Both the position numbers and the translations under genes were made by a program. From contig LSRX01000074.1 in NCBI GenBank assembly GCA_001939145.1, forward strand, positions 691,824 through 755,823: DNA of 64,000 nucleotides. The letters are read 5' to 3'. Each line of letters opens with the position of its first letter. The stretch's first letter is position 1. The notes beneath the pieces were generated by a model, which was given only the letters and a program-made list of their open reading frames with translations, did not search any database and was not told the origin of the DNA. The DNA is from Symbiodinium microadriaticum (lineage: Eukaryota; Sar; Dinophyceae; Suessiales; Symbiodiniaceae). Below are positions 22,512-33,541 of this stretch, piece after piece.

Positions 22512-22821
22512 ACCTCTCATTGGGATGGGTTCTATTTTGCGGGAGCCTCAACGATATGGAACATGTCAGTACTCTTTCATCATGTGTTCGGTCCTGCAAA
22601 ACCTACTGCAAAACGCCATTTAAGCTTGCTGGGCGCCACAGCACCTGCAGATAGGTTCAACGGTCTGAGACCACCCAAAAGCCTTCTCTTAAAGCCAGTG
22701 TTCCCCAAGCTGACTCGCCCGGGATTGGCGCCCGAAGCCCAGATCCGGAACCCATCATGGCCATGTTAGGTGGTCATCCACAACTCGGGCCTGGAAAAGG
22801 AAATGAAAGATAAGAAAGAGC

Positions 22822-23397
22822 TTGCCCAGGCAGGGAGCATGTTTTGAGACCAGACAATCTTCACTGGTATCACCTGCGGCTAGAATTTCAGTCATTGAGG
22901 GGCGCTCTGAGCACAGGATGCGATGTCGGGCCGAGGATTTCAACCCCAAGCCTAAACCCTGCACTCACACAACCGTAGCTTTGCGAAATTCAAGCCGGAT
23001 TCATCTCCGATGGAAGGAACGGCTCGAGCCAACTGCAAAAGGATTCGAGAATATTATGGTTAAAGAACTGTATTAACTGCGACGTATGCTAAGACCTTAT
23101 GTCACCCAACTGCTCAAGTCACCAAACATTTGGGGGCCCAGGGCGACAAGAGCCGAGCAAGCCCAAAGCCTCTGCCGGCCAACCGATACATACAAGCGAA
23201 CGGCACAAGGTGTCGCGACCAAGAAGCATATTGGCTTTAAGCGAAGTGGTACTCTTAATGCTACTCACCGCGTTGCTAGAACTGCCGGTGCCACAGCTGC
23301 CGAACAGGAGCATCACGCCAGTGTGAACAGTATATACGAGAGCCTTGAGTCCGATACTCAGATGAGCTGCCGAGCCAGGAGCCTTCCTGAGCTCTAG
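22822..23397 (+). CDS. Two candidate coding segments, unknown products
   Basis: A frame 22822-23076 reads ETRQSSLVSPAARISVIEGR. A frame 23086-23397 reads YKRTAQGVATKKHIGFKRSG and EQEHHASVNSIYESLESDTQ, then stops. The second is more convincing. A minus frame competes with the first. Confidence 0.35.
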
Positions 23398-24718
23398 CTA
23401 GGTTTAAACTCCGAACACCCTAGCTGTTCAGCAACTTTCCTAATCCTGCTCGGCCGGAAGGCCTGACAACTTATCCGAACAAAGTTCCAACCTGGGCTCC
23501 TAAAGCCGAACCTTTCAGCTTGAGGTCTACGGCAGGAAGCCCCAAGGCAAACTCTTTTGGTTTCGAGGCTTCCAGCGTCATCTGTTATCTTAGTCAAGTC
23601 ATCTTTTTGTGCCGACGCAGAGTTGTTTTTGTTCTGAGCGTCGTGTTTAGGGACGTCAAGGTTTCGGGGCTGTAGCCCTGAATTGGCCCGAGGCCGTCGT
23701 GCTAAAGCCATTGCGCAGCCCCTCCGTAGAGTTGACCCGACGTTCTTTTGATTTCTTTTATGAGTTTATGAATGGAAGTCATGCATCATGCCACAGCAGG
23801 GCAAAGCGCCTCAACCACATACGCATCAGAACAACAATAGCAACCCTGGCAACTTCATCAGAGACAGAGAAAAATTCATGTATAGTGACAGTATAGTGGC
23901 AAGCCGGATAGGGGAATAATAATGACAAGCAACATCTGCAGCATGCCTGACATACGTGGACAAGGCTAGATCAGGTAGACAGAAGTTATGACAAGTGCCA
24001 TGGCAGTAAGCATCGTGTTCTCCTGAAGGAACGCGGGCCCAATCATTGCGCAGTGGTATTCCAACAACAACTGAACAAAATGTCCTGCAAGCACCGATTC
24101 CTCAGACACAAGTCCCTAATCTAAGCTACACTCTAACCTGCCTCAAGCCACGCTCCCTAAAGCCGTAAACTGCATCCCAAACGTTATACAAGGTCCCGGG
24201 TGCAAAAGTCCCAGCAGAAGACGGAGCTGACTCTTCAGAGCTGTCAGGCAATCGGGCTGAGGGGTTCAGGCGGGTTCATGGTTTAGGGGTACAAATGTAA
24301 TAGGGTTCACGGCATTACGGTTGGCATCCTTGGGAGGTTGGTGCAGGGCTAGTAGAGATTTAGGTTCGCGGTTTTTTTTTTTTTGTGGCGGTAGTTTTGG
24401 CTTGAGGTTCGTTTCGGGGCCGTCATACTTGTAGCTGAATTGTTCCGAAACATGTTGACGGGTACTGTCAACTCAAGAGCAATGACAATCAGTAGTCATA
24501 CATACGAGATTTCGAGGCTGCACTATGCTGTAAGAGCTTTTTAGTCGCTCTTGCGACTATCTTGGCTTTCGTGGCTTCGGGCACCATAGTAATGCAAACT
24601 CCGAAGCTAGGGTCTAAGGCTGAAGCTAAAGGGATTAAGGGTCAGATCAGTGCCGAAAGGAGGGTTTGTCAGCTGTTGCGTCTGCTAGTCGAGTTCATTG
24701 CCTGTGCCGCGGTTGTAG
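23398..24718. other. Ambiguous region
   Basis: A minus frame 23394-23711 and a plus frame over the same bases are both natural-looking; a plus frame 23699-23896 follows. From 23900 to 24560 there is no coding signal. A poly-T run lies at about 24372-24384. Confidence 0.4.
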
Positions 24719-25007
24719 GCAACTGGCAAACAGATGGTCGCCGTCATCAACGCCGTCCCTTGGCCGCCTTTTCAGCCGCACAATTGAGGATACATGCTCC
24801 TCGGGACCCCCCACCCCTGCAACCACAAGAGTTCGCAATTAAGCTTCTTCTGAGTTCGCTTGTTTGTGCTAGACGCTCTGGTTCCACCCTGTATAAGTTC
24901 CAAACCAGATCATCCTGATTAGGGAGATCTGCACAAAGGGGATGGCACACCGAGGCCATGATTGCCCGAGAGAAGGTGCGGCCCACGCCCCAGAGCTATC
25001 TTGCATG
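24719..25007 (+). CDS. Two candidate exons, unknown protein
   Basis: A first piece follows TTGTAG at 24717-24718 and reads ATGKQMVAVINAVPWPPFQ with GC-rich third positions; its donor is unclear. The second, 24923-25007, follows GATTAG, reads RSAQRGWHTEAMIAREKVRP then TPQSYLA and ends TG|GTTTTGGGG. The second is strong. The join between them is not established. Confidence 0.45.
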
Positions 25008-25215
25008 GTTTTGGGGTTTGGGCCTTCACTGTCTACGTTGGCAAACCACTTTCGGGGTAGAGGCTGCAACTCATTAGGTTTCAGCTTAGCCATAAGATGG
25101 TCCGGTTCAGGAGTCGTGGTGGGGGGGGGGGGTGGGGTGGGGCAGAGGCATATAATTAGATCAATCGAACACGTTCTCTGTTAGGCTGCTTGCAGGGCCT
25201 TCGGCCGTTGGACTG

Positions 25216-25398
25216 TTGCTTGGTTTGGAATGCAAGGTTGGTTTGATTCGGGCTCCAGCCATTGGCTGCTTGTTGAGTTTCATCTACATGAAAGGTCATC
25301 GTCGACTATATAGTTCGTGCGATGGTGCCAGTGGATACAGCAAAATCTTTGAGCACATCGTTTTCACGCTGAAGGCAGCTCCTCCTAAACGACGCTGA
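25216..25398 (+). CDS. Candidate coding segment, unknown product
   Basis: A 60-codon frame starting at TTG reads CLLSFIYMKGHRRLYSSCDG and ends FTLKAAPPKRR-stop. It is opposed by a minus frame 25306-25695 that starts with a signal-like hydrophobic segment (MGLAVVVMLLHLLLSFVAMF). One of the two may be real. Confidence 0.3.
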   Translation: MLGLECKVGLIRAPAIGCLLSFIYMKGHRRLYSSCDGASGYSKIFEHIVFTLKAAPPKRR

Positions 25399-25839
25399 GA
25401 TTGTGGTGACGGAGGACCGTCCACCTTGGCAGCTACTGTCATGCCTGTCCACTACGCGAGACATGTCGTTCCTCACCTTATGTTTTCTGCGCCCTAGTTG
25501 TGACACACGTGACTTTACTGATCCAAGGCCAGCTCTGCGTTGACAAGTGAGAAACCTCGAATGATTTGTGATCGGGGCACCTGAGCGACCACATGAGCCG
25601 AGTCCCATGATGATGTCGAGTCTAGTCTCAGATGTAAACATTGCTACGAACGATAGCAGCAAGTGCAACAACATCACCACCACAGCAAGACCCACGGCAT
25701 GAGGCTATGTGAAGCACATGCATCAGAGAAGACATCAACAACCAACGTCAGAGGTAGTGCCGACGATAGCGGCAGCGCTATCACCGACATGACAGCCCCA
25801 ATCGCAACAACAGCGACCGCATGCACACAGGTGCACGAA

Positions 25840-25949
25840 GGCACACACGCGCACGCCCGCCCGCACGCCCACNNNNNNNNNNNNNNNNNNNNNNNNNNNN
25901 NNNNNNNNNNNNNNNNNNNNNNNNCGCACACACGCGCGCGCATGCGCGC

Positions 25950-25998
<49 letters not shown>

Positions 25999-26060
25999 TT
26001 CACACACACACACACACAGACACAACACAAACACACACACACACACACACAAACACGCTT
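25840..26060. repeat. CA/CG/TA repeats flanking the assembly gap
   Basis: Alternating CACA and CGCG, then ATAT, then CACA on either side of the unknown bases. Confidence 0.95.
25873..25924. other. Assembly gap (52 N)
   Basis: A run of 52 unknown bases inside alternating purine-pyrimidine repeats. True length unknown. Confidence 0.99.
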
Positions 26061-26581
26061 AGCAACACCAACACGCACGCGCAACCTTGCATCCTGTAGC
26101 ATCGACAACATCGGCAGCAGCAGCGACGGTACCGCAAGCAGTGTTGGGTTGCTGCTGCTGAGCTGCAACGCTGTTGTTGGGTTTGCGGCTTCATTAGTAA
26201 AACTTTTGGTGTTGGCACTTGTATTGCAGTGCTACTTGTGTTACTCGTAGTAGTGGCTTTACTAGTAATGGTCGTTGTCGTCGTCGCCCTCCGTCGCGGT
26301 GGCAGTGGCTGTACATGTAGCTGCAGCTATACCTGTAGCTGGAGCAGTAGCAAGCATCAATGGCGCGACGGTTGCCAGGCAAAACTGAGTACAGTTGGCA
26401 ACTGCTTTCCCAGCTCAAGATGATGAGTTAACGGCTTCCGGGTTGGTAGCCAACTGGCCAACGAGGCAGGGCCGAATAAATCAGGACTCACGATTCGGGT
26501 CCTGTCCCTACAATCCAAAACCCAAAACCCTCTAGCCGAAACCCCAAAAACTTCTAGCTTCGAGCTTTACTTGATCCTGAG

Positions 26582-26670
26582 CCTCCTGCCGTGTGCGCAA
26601 GGAGAAGAAAGCGATCCTGGAAGAGAGGCGAAGGCACATCGTGACCCGCATTGCAGCCTGGGAGTTCAGC
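26582..26670 (+). CDS. Highly charged helical exon
   Basis: Follows CTGAG, reads SCRVRKEKKAILEERRRHIV then TRIAAWEFS and can end at GTTTAGGC, so the donor is itself telomere-like. GC-rich third positions. In the same frame, after an in-frame TAG, the sequence continues ASSFAMDAKTVAAASVSQEM to another TAG. This could be an alternative structure or a decayed copy. Function unknown. Confidence 0.5.
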
Positions 26671-27181
26671 GTTTAGGCATCCTCGTTTGCTATGGATGCC
26701 AAGACCGTTGCTGCGGCAAGCGTTTCACAAGAGATGATGCTGACTGTGGAGGCGTAGTTTGCAGGGCGTCATATTCGTGGTTTACAAACTATGCGCAAAG
26801 ACCGGTGACCACAAAAAGTGGACACTGATGGCCACTGTTCATTGCAAGCCTAGCGACCAAGTCTTCGGCCCTACCCAGACCGTGAAGTGTCTAAGAGATC
26901 CGAAATAAAGACGACCCCAAAGCACATCTCTATCCGAACGTGTAGACCTACGTACTGCATTCTACCTGTCCCATGGAGCTCAAGGTTAGGGTTGAGTGCT
27001 TACAGGCCCGGCCCCGAAACCGAAATCCCAATTCCACGGTCCAAGGCTCGAGAGCAAGACCCAAAACCCCAAACCCCAACACCTGAGCAACTCGCACCCC
27101 GCCTACAACCCCCAACCCCAGGAATCAGAACCAAGCACCCTCGACCCTAAAGCCCTCAGGCCCCCCAAATCCTTTACAAAG

Positions 27182-27337
27182 ATGTCTAAGATTTGGAGTA
27201 AGGTACCCAAAATCAAGAAACACCTTCATGAAAAAACTCTAGAGACAGACAGCCCTCCTTTTGAGGCAGGGTCAGGCCTTAGCCTCCAAAAAGATGGCGA
27301 TGGCAAAGCAAGAGGCTCTCCGGTTTACGAATGGTAG
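27182..27337 (+). CDS. Candidate coding segment, unknown product
   Basis: One frame from ATG reads MSKIWSKVPKIKKHLHEKTL then ETDSPPFEAGSGLSLQKDGD and stops at 27337. A second frame within it, after CCTTAG, reads SKKMAMAKQEALRFTN and ends at GTAGGC. The second has better splice signals. Only one is likely to be correct. Confidence 0.35.
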   Translation: MSKIWSKVPKIKKHLHEKTLETDSPPFEAGSGLSLQKDGDGKARGSPVYEW

Positions 27338-27340
27338 GCC

Positions 27341-27871
27341 TTAGGTTGACGTTTCTGGGATTCGTCTTTCCGCTTGTGTCGTGGTTCGGCTTTCCGCTGC
27401 AGGTCTAGACGGTTCTTTTTTTTGTGGCATGCTTGTAGGAATGAGACGCTCGGAGTCTTGGATTTTGAGACGTGGGCTTGAGGATACATGCATACACAGA
27501 CACCCAAACAAACACTCACACATAGATACGCTCGGACATATGTACAAGATGTGCACACGCACATCTGTGGCAAATCGAACATGCGCACAGGCCAGGCTCA
27601 TGCACCCATGAGCATGCCTGCGCTCCCACGTATCACATATTTCTGGCACACATAAAGACAGGCACACTAGCATGCAGAGGCACATGATACGGCACGCCAA
27701 GTTGCCGGCAGGTATACATGTACGTATGTAGATATGCACGTGCACGCGTGCACATTTGAGATTGCGTATCCGCACGTGTAAATAGCCTACAAGTGTGTAT
27801 AACATACACATATGATCTTTTCGTCTATCTATACACACATATGATTTTTCGTCTTTCTATATGAGCCAGAC

Positions 27872-27903
<32 letters not shown>

Positions 27904-28380
27904 GCACATATACATACACACATTTCATTCAGACAGGTATGCAGGGGTGTTCACTCAATTAGCTGATGCAGTACACTGCACAGTGTTGTATAATACAGAA
28001 ACACGGTGCAACAACATGTGAGTTCCTAGATTGGCACAGGGTTTGTTTGTAGCACAGGATATAGTAGCATGCGATATGTAGCAGAGGTTGCGTGATTGAT
28101 TCGTCACGAAGTGATGGAAGATGATGCAAGACGCAAGTAACCTGACATGGTGCACTTCGAGCATCTCAACACACCGGAATGCAACGTGACTCCTGAATGA
28201 TCTCCAGCATGAAGGCATGGGTGCACTGTCACAGAGCATGCACAAAGACAGAAACTCACAAGCTCAAATGTGGTGTGAGCTGATAGAGGCTAGTACCCTC
28301 ACAGCAATGTGCTGATGTGCCCTAGGCTCTAAACTTCCTAAACCGCAACTGCAGACAACTTCTCTGAAGCCCTGAGCTTG
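27341..28380. other. CA/TG-rich and TA-repeat region without clear gene
   Basis: Degenerate CACA/TGTG sequence from 27480 to 27840, TA runs at about 27871-27903, then mixed sequence. A minus frame 27955-28245 is open but unsupported. Confidence 0.5.
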
Positions 28381-28430
28381 CAACCCAGGCTTGACCTTGC
28401 TTGGAGCCGCCCCCTTCCCCCCCCTTCCCC

Positions 28431-28431
28431 N
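28431..28431. other. Single ambiguous base in a C-run
   Basis: One N inside CCCCTTCCCC repeats, probably a homopolymer sequencing ambiguity. Confidence 0.95.
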
Positions 28432-28442
28432 CCCCCGCCCCC

Positions 28443-28531
28443 CATTTGCGAAGGAGGAGGATGGCATAGGCGGCGTCAAGGAGCCTCCTGCGGCGAAATC
28501 CTCAGCATGGTTTCGAGTAGCAGGTAGCGAC
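28443..28531 (+). CDS. Acidic exon, unknown product
   Basis: Reads FAKEEDGIGGVKEPPAAKSS then AWFRVA and can end G|GTAGCG. Without splicing it continues to a stop at 28585. The 5' border is hidden in the C-run containing the N. Third positions are GC-rich. Confidence 0.45.
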
Positions 28532-28983
28532 GGTAGCGATGAGAAGCCTATAGTTGTTTGGTTCCGGGGTTTCTGTCGGGTCTAAGGAAGGATTAAGGGG
28601 CAAAAGGGTTCAGGATTTCAGGCTTAAAGTTTAAAGCTGGGAGTTGAGTGGGTTTCCTTTTATGGCCACTCTGCCGTCAATATACCAGATGCAGCCTCCT
28701 TCAGAGGCCACCTGCTTGTTGGCTTGATTGGCTGTAACGGTGCGAATGCTCAATACCACTGGTCGCCGCTGCGTTCGATTATGACTGTTGAAGTGACTAT
28801 TCTCTTTCCAAGGGGTTAGAGGACAGTCGGAGGGTTCGGGTTCGATCGGTGAGTCTTTCTGACTTGTGGCTTTTTCAGAGACGGGAAACGTCAAGCTCCC
28901 ATCAGAGAGTAGCAGTGCCTTTATGAAACGCAAGACTACGACGCCTACCACTCCTAGAAGAAGCACCTCTTTGCGATGAACAG

Positions 28984-29132
28984 CTTCTGCTCTCAACGAA
29001 GTCCTCGAAGCCATCGAACTGATCTCGATGACATCACCCAGTGTGGCCGAGATCGCAGACCTCCGGCAACGCATCGAGCGGAAGACTCGGAAACAAACCA
29101 AACTGAAGGCCCGTCGATCCGGACAGCTTCAG
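28984..29132 (+). CDS. Basic coiled-coil-like exon
   Basis: Follows GAACAG and reads SALNEVLEAIELISMTSPSV then AEIADLRQRIERKTRKQTKL, ending RRSGQLQ|GTTTGA. It has 49 codons and is strongly coding-like. Directly upstream in the same frame, separated only by TGA at about 28977, a stretch reads NVKLPSESSSAFMKRKTTTP after a TTTTCAG acceptor (about 28878). A minus frame of 156 codons covers this area but is less natural here. Confidence 0.55.
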
Positions 29133-29578
29133 GTTTGATTCATTTGTGTGGTGTGATTTTCAGGTTCACGGATTTCGGGTCTGTGAGGTTTGGTGTTTGG
29201 GGATGTGGCTCTCTGGTTCGTGCTGAAGCCTTAGGTTCCGTTCTACAGCGTCATGGACGGGTAGGTACAGGATGGTATAGGTTGATATTACGCGTCAAGC
29301 ATTCCGAAATTTTGATACGCAGAGCAGTATAGTAGAGCCACGCGCAGGTGGAGCACGACCAGGTACAAGTTCGTCTGAAGTCGCTGGAGCAGGTGGCTGC
29401 TGCTGCTGCTTTGGGGTCGGGCTGCTGCGTACCTAGCGGCCTAGCGGACCCTTTGTTAAGGTAGTTGTTTGGGTGACAGAAATAAGGTAGTTCCGGATCA
29501 GGGCAGGCAGTCCGCTCAGTTCATGATCTGAAGATCCCTAACTGAGCCCCAAGCCCCCAACCCTACCGCAACCGTCAG

Positions 29579-29665
29579 GTTTTGGAAGTGGTTGAGCGAG
29601 GCCAGCGCCCGGACAAGGCCGGTGTGTTGCACCTACACAAGGACGGGGTGGGGCCTCGGTTTCAG
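29579..29665 (+). CDS. Internal exon, unknown product
   Basis: Exactly 29 codons in phase 0, after CCGTCAG and before CAG|GCCTCC (GC donor). Reads VLEVVERGQRPDKAGVLHLH then KDGVGPRFQ. Third positions are almost all G or C. It is preceded by C-strand telomere-like sequence (CCCCCAACCCTACCG). Confidence 0.6.
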
Positions 29666-29866
29666 GCCTCCATATATGGCCCTATATATAAGTCCAAAGC
29701 CCGAAGCAACAAGTGACGGATGTTTAGCTGATGCCCCTCATCTGCAGGCAACCTGGAGCAGTGCCGAACACCCCAAATGCAGCTACAGCTCCCGACAATG
29801 TCAAACACCAACTTTCGAAAACCCCCACCCCAGAATCCAAACCCCACTCCCGGGAAAGCAAAACAG

Positions 29867-29979
29867 AAGTTTCTGGGCTTGCTTACGGCATCCCCGGCTC
29901 TCTTCAAATTGACGAGGTGCAGGCCCTTGACCCGCTGGCTATGGAGATGCTCGAGGAGGCTCATTCCGTGGTGGAGAGG
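29867..29979 (+). CDS. Acidic helical exon
   Basis: After AAACAG the frame reads VSGLAYGIPGSLQIDEVQAL then DPLAMEMLEEAHSVVER, after which sequence becomes G-strand telomere-like (GGGGGGAAGG...GTTTCGGG). The donor is not certain. Probably the same gene as the exon at 29579, but phases do not join directly, so an exon between is likely. Confidence 0.5.
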
Positions 29980-30785
29980 GGGGGGAAGGGTGTGGGCGCT
30001 GGACGGGCGTTGAGGCCCGAGGTTTCGGGCAATGGGGTTGAGGGTTTTGGGATGTTTTGGGTATTTGGGGCTTTGTGAACTGGGGGGTTGAAGGAATTAG
30101 GATTTATGCCTTCGGGGTTTAGTTCCTCAGGTCTGCGAGGCTGGCCGACCTTTCGGATTTTCTGGCGCTCTAGGAGTTAGGGCAGTCAGGGTGCAGGGCA
30201 CAGGCTTTTGGCGTGTTGCCGCTTCGCGGGGTTTCGAGGTTGGCTTCATGAACGTAGTTTGTTTTTTGCTCTCAGGGTTACGGGATGATCCGATCCCTCT
30301 TTTGTAAGAGGCTGGAAACTTGAAGCGCTCAACTGCCGCTTTCCCGTTGCTCTGAAGACAACACCCCAAAAAAAATTTGGCAACGAAGGGGTTGTGATTT
30401 CTCAAACTTCCAAACTTCGTCTGCAGCTTCGCAAGTTATCTCCGAGGACCCGAATTTCAAAACCTAAGAGCCCTCAGCCCTAAACCTCGAGCACCTGCGC
30501 TTCAAATCGTCTGTACCTTCAACCTAAATTGGGAAACCGGATCATTTTCAAGCTTCAGCCTCACACACGAAAAACTTGACTAGGCTTGGGGTACACTTTC
30601 AATACGAAGCACAGGCCAAGGGACATGGGCGCGAGAATGTGATCGCAGCCGGCTGAGAAGAAAGTGGATGTAGGGACTTGTGGATGCTGGGGGCTCTACA
30701 GTTTAAGGGTTTATAGAGGCTCGGGTTTACGCGTCAGAGGTTTAGGGTTGGTGGGTTGGGGGTCAGGGGCTGCAGACCCCTAGCC

Positions 30786-31098
30786 ATGGACCCTGATAGA
30801 TTCTTGGATCATGTTTGTCATCAGAGTGCTGGGATTGCGGGGCTACAGATCGGGCAGGGCATTGGATTCCTCCTGCGCCCGAAGCTCCAAAGTCTTGGAA
30901 TCTCCAAACTTGACGTGCGCGTTAGAAGCAGTGGAAAGAGCATCCCCTACAATCCTGGTCGAGTCTTCGAGGCATCATGTATGGACCATGTATGGACCCG
31001 AAGCCTCAAGCCGGCCCAGCCTTTGGCACAAGAATGTCTTGCTAGTAACCCTGTGAATCCTGATCCTTCGGTCGCACAGTCCCTTCTTCGACCTGGTA
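30786..31098 (+). CDS. Candidate first or long exon, unknown product
   Basis: ATG frame reading MDPDRFLDHVCHQSAGIAGL and later SLKPAQPLAQECLASNPVNP, with a GTAAGG donor after CGACCTG. The frame as a whole runs to 31217. Codon bias is only moderate. Confidence 0.4.
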
Positions 31099-31631
31099 AG
31101 GCGAAAGGCTTGAATAGTCTGCCCGGCAACTTCAGTTATCTTCAGGGCTATGCACTGTTCCTGCATTGTGAAGATTCCGTTCAGCCGGTGCTTCTGCCTC
31201 GAGCCCCGCGACTATGATCCTTTCAACATCCTGCAAGATAAACTCCTTTCGCTGACCGTCCCGAACTTCAGGGGGTTGTGAGAACACATGCCCACACTCT
31301 TTACTAGAAAAGCTAGAGTTCAGGAATTGTCTTTGCAACGCCCACGGCCCAGGCACCCTACCTGGAGGAATTGAAGCGTGAGCAGGGGCATGGCACTCAG
31401 TACCCTTCTGGGGCCCCCTTCTCTGGGTGTTATCTTGCTGCTTGGATTTGGGATCAAGGCTTTGGGGCTATAGGATCATGCAGAGGTTCCTCGCCGCGCA
31501 CCCTTCGAAGACCCTCCCGCTTACGACTGTCAGAACTCAGTACCAAATGTCCCACAAGCCGTTTCAGAACGCATCACATTGAATTATGAAATTTCAGACT
31601 GCCCGTTACATTAAGCATTAGTAAATTAGGA

Positions 31632-32124
31632 TTGTGCGTAGACTTCACACAAAGAGCTCAAGCGGGTGGGTATTCAGTGTCTGTAGCTTCGGTACTTGGC
31701 CATCGTGGGCAGATCTCGGCGACTACACTCGAAGTTTTTCCGACGAAGGCACGACCCATCCCTAACCTCTACATCGTTGCAGCAAGCCTAAGCTCGGGGA
31801 ATCCCGGCTCCCGTACCCCCAAACTCCCGATAGTCAAAGGCCCTCAGTAGACTTCAGACCCCCAAATTCCGAAACCCGCGGCTCCCCTGAGGTATTTCGA
31901 AAGGTTCAGGGTTCGAGACGTTGGGTGAGTGGCATGAGGTTCTGCGGGTCATGCATGGTCTGCATAAGTCTGTATCGTGCTATGGCTTCCATCTAGGCCT
32001 GACAGTCCTTAAACGTATTGAATGTGGCGCTGCAGACCCTGATGCTCATTCTGGTGTCGCCAGTTCTGCCCGCGCTGTATTGCAAAATACACTATCCACA
32101 GAACCCTTTTCCGCTGTTTTGTAG
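31632..32124 (+). CDS. Two weak candidate segments
   Basis: Frames 31632-31850 (VDFTQRAQAGGYSVSVASVL) and 31921-32124 (WHEVLRVMHGLHKSVSCYGF), each to a stop, have natural composition. Between them is C- and then G-type telomere-like sequence. No clear splice sites. Confidence 0.25.
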
Positions 32125-32880
32125 GTTTCTGTAGCAAGCACTAGGTCTTTTTTCACGATTTGCGTCTTGTCTTGGCACAAGTACCAGCAAGCATGTCCAG
32201 TGAGTGGGTGTTCGACTGTGGGGTGTGTCGAACTGGGCAGCTTCCGGTTTCGAAGCTATGAGTTCAGCCTCCTAAACCCTAAACCCCGATCTTGAAGAAG
32301 GAGCTTAGCAAATCGGGCCGAGAGTCTCCATGCTGCAAGAGTACCCGCCTCGAAGCCTGGAAAAGCCTGGAACAACCTACATGTAGCTCAAAGCTTCAGC
32401 TTCACCCTCTGCTAGACGGGCTTGAGAACACCATGTAAAAAGTGACCCCCCCCCGAGCCACCGCCCGCACCCAGCACCTGACTCCCTAAAGCTGGCTGTT
32501 CACCCTGAGGCTCTCCACACCGAAACCCGTGGAAATGCCCGACGAGCTCATAGCCATTGCCCGAGAGACACGGTCTTGGGGGTTTGGGTGTGGAGAGACT
32601 TAGGAATCAGGTCGTGGGGTTTGGGTCTCGAGATTTAGGATGCCGAGATCAGGAATTAGGGCGTGAGGTTTAGTTTGGGGCTTGGGCTTATGGTCGAGGA
32701 AGATGGTACAGGTGTGCCGGTTCATGCCTTAGCTTCGGAGTATAAGGCTGTTATCCTGCACGCCTTTGCAACCCTGAACCTGGCCTTGCAACCGCTTGCA
32801 ATCCGAAGCCTTCAACCCTGAAGCCACAAATTCGTGGGAAATGCAATCTGCCGAAAGATGCAGGAGGGTGTACATTGAAG
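32125..32880. other. Telomere-like motif cluster, no gene
   Basis: CCTAAACCCTAAACCCCG at about 32270, and GGGTTTGGGTG with AGGTTTAG forms at about 32575-32680. No coding signal. Confidence 0.55.
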
Positions 32881-32976
32881 TTTTGTCCGGGCACACGTTG
32901 GGAAGCCAGAATTCCGAATGCATGTCGCGCAGGCCGAGCGAGACTGGCTGGAGCAGCAGATTGCAGAGGCTCTCAT
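32881..32976 (+). CDS. Helical exon, unknown product
   Basis: After TTGAAG the frame reads FVRAHVGKPEFRMHVAQAER then DWLEQQIAEAL and ends AT|GTTGCC. It has 31 codons, mostly GC3. G-strand telomere-like sequence (GTTTGGGGTTTCGG) follows the donor within 20 nt. Confidence 0.55.
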
Positions 32977-33470
32977 GTTGCCGACTTTCGTTTGGGGTTT
33001 CGGACTCTGCGTCTGTGTGTGAATCCTAAACTCTGAAAGCCGCGTCGAGTCGACTCCCTGGCCCTGGATGCTAGGCTGCTAAGCACTGCTAAGGTCTGGG
33101 AAATCACTCCAGGGTTTGTCGGAACAAAAGGCCCAGTTCGGCATTCCAGGGTTCATGGAAGCCGCAAGCGCCAGGCCCAGGGTGCAAAAGGAGCCGGGAA
33201 GGGAGACAAGCAACCCATTGGGTTTCGGCTGTTAGGCTGCGGTGAGGTTAACTTCTCTTAGGGTTTGTGATTTTAGGGTTCAGGGTTCAGGCTTTGGCAT
33301 ATAAAGTTGAGGATTCGGGTTCAGAGTTTGTTGCTGAACAGAAGATAGGCTTGGTCGTATTCGCTTCGAAGCACTCTTTTGTCCTTGTCCATTCCTTCCG
33401 CAAAAAAGGGCGGACTGCGAGCCGAACATGAACTTGACTTAAAGCCTTCAGTCGGACGAGGTAATCACAG

Positions 33471-33541
33471 CTAGCAAAAAGCCGCAGCTAGAGGTCGAGG
33501 CCGAAATCGCAAAGATCGAGGATTTCCGGCTGGAACAAGAG
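33471..33541 (+). CDS. Acidic coiled-coil-like exon
   Basis: After ATCACAG it reads SKKPQLEVEAEIAKIEDFRL then EQE and ends GAG|GTGGGA. It has 23 codons and is strongly coding-like. Phase does not join the exon at 32881, so another exon or gene is implied. Confidence 0.55.

Noticed and set aside
24389..24411. GGTAGTTTTGGCTTGAGG, partly like the dinoflagellate spliced leader
   Set aside because: Lacks the CCATTTT core and the CTCAAG end; similarity is confined to GTAG and TTTTGGCT. No intact or relic spliced leader was seen elsewhere.
28631..29101. 156-codon minus frame with a hydrophobic segment
   Set aside because: Its N-terminal third lies opposite the much better plus-strand exon at 28984-29132; the remainder has no clear start. 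Kept only as a possibility.
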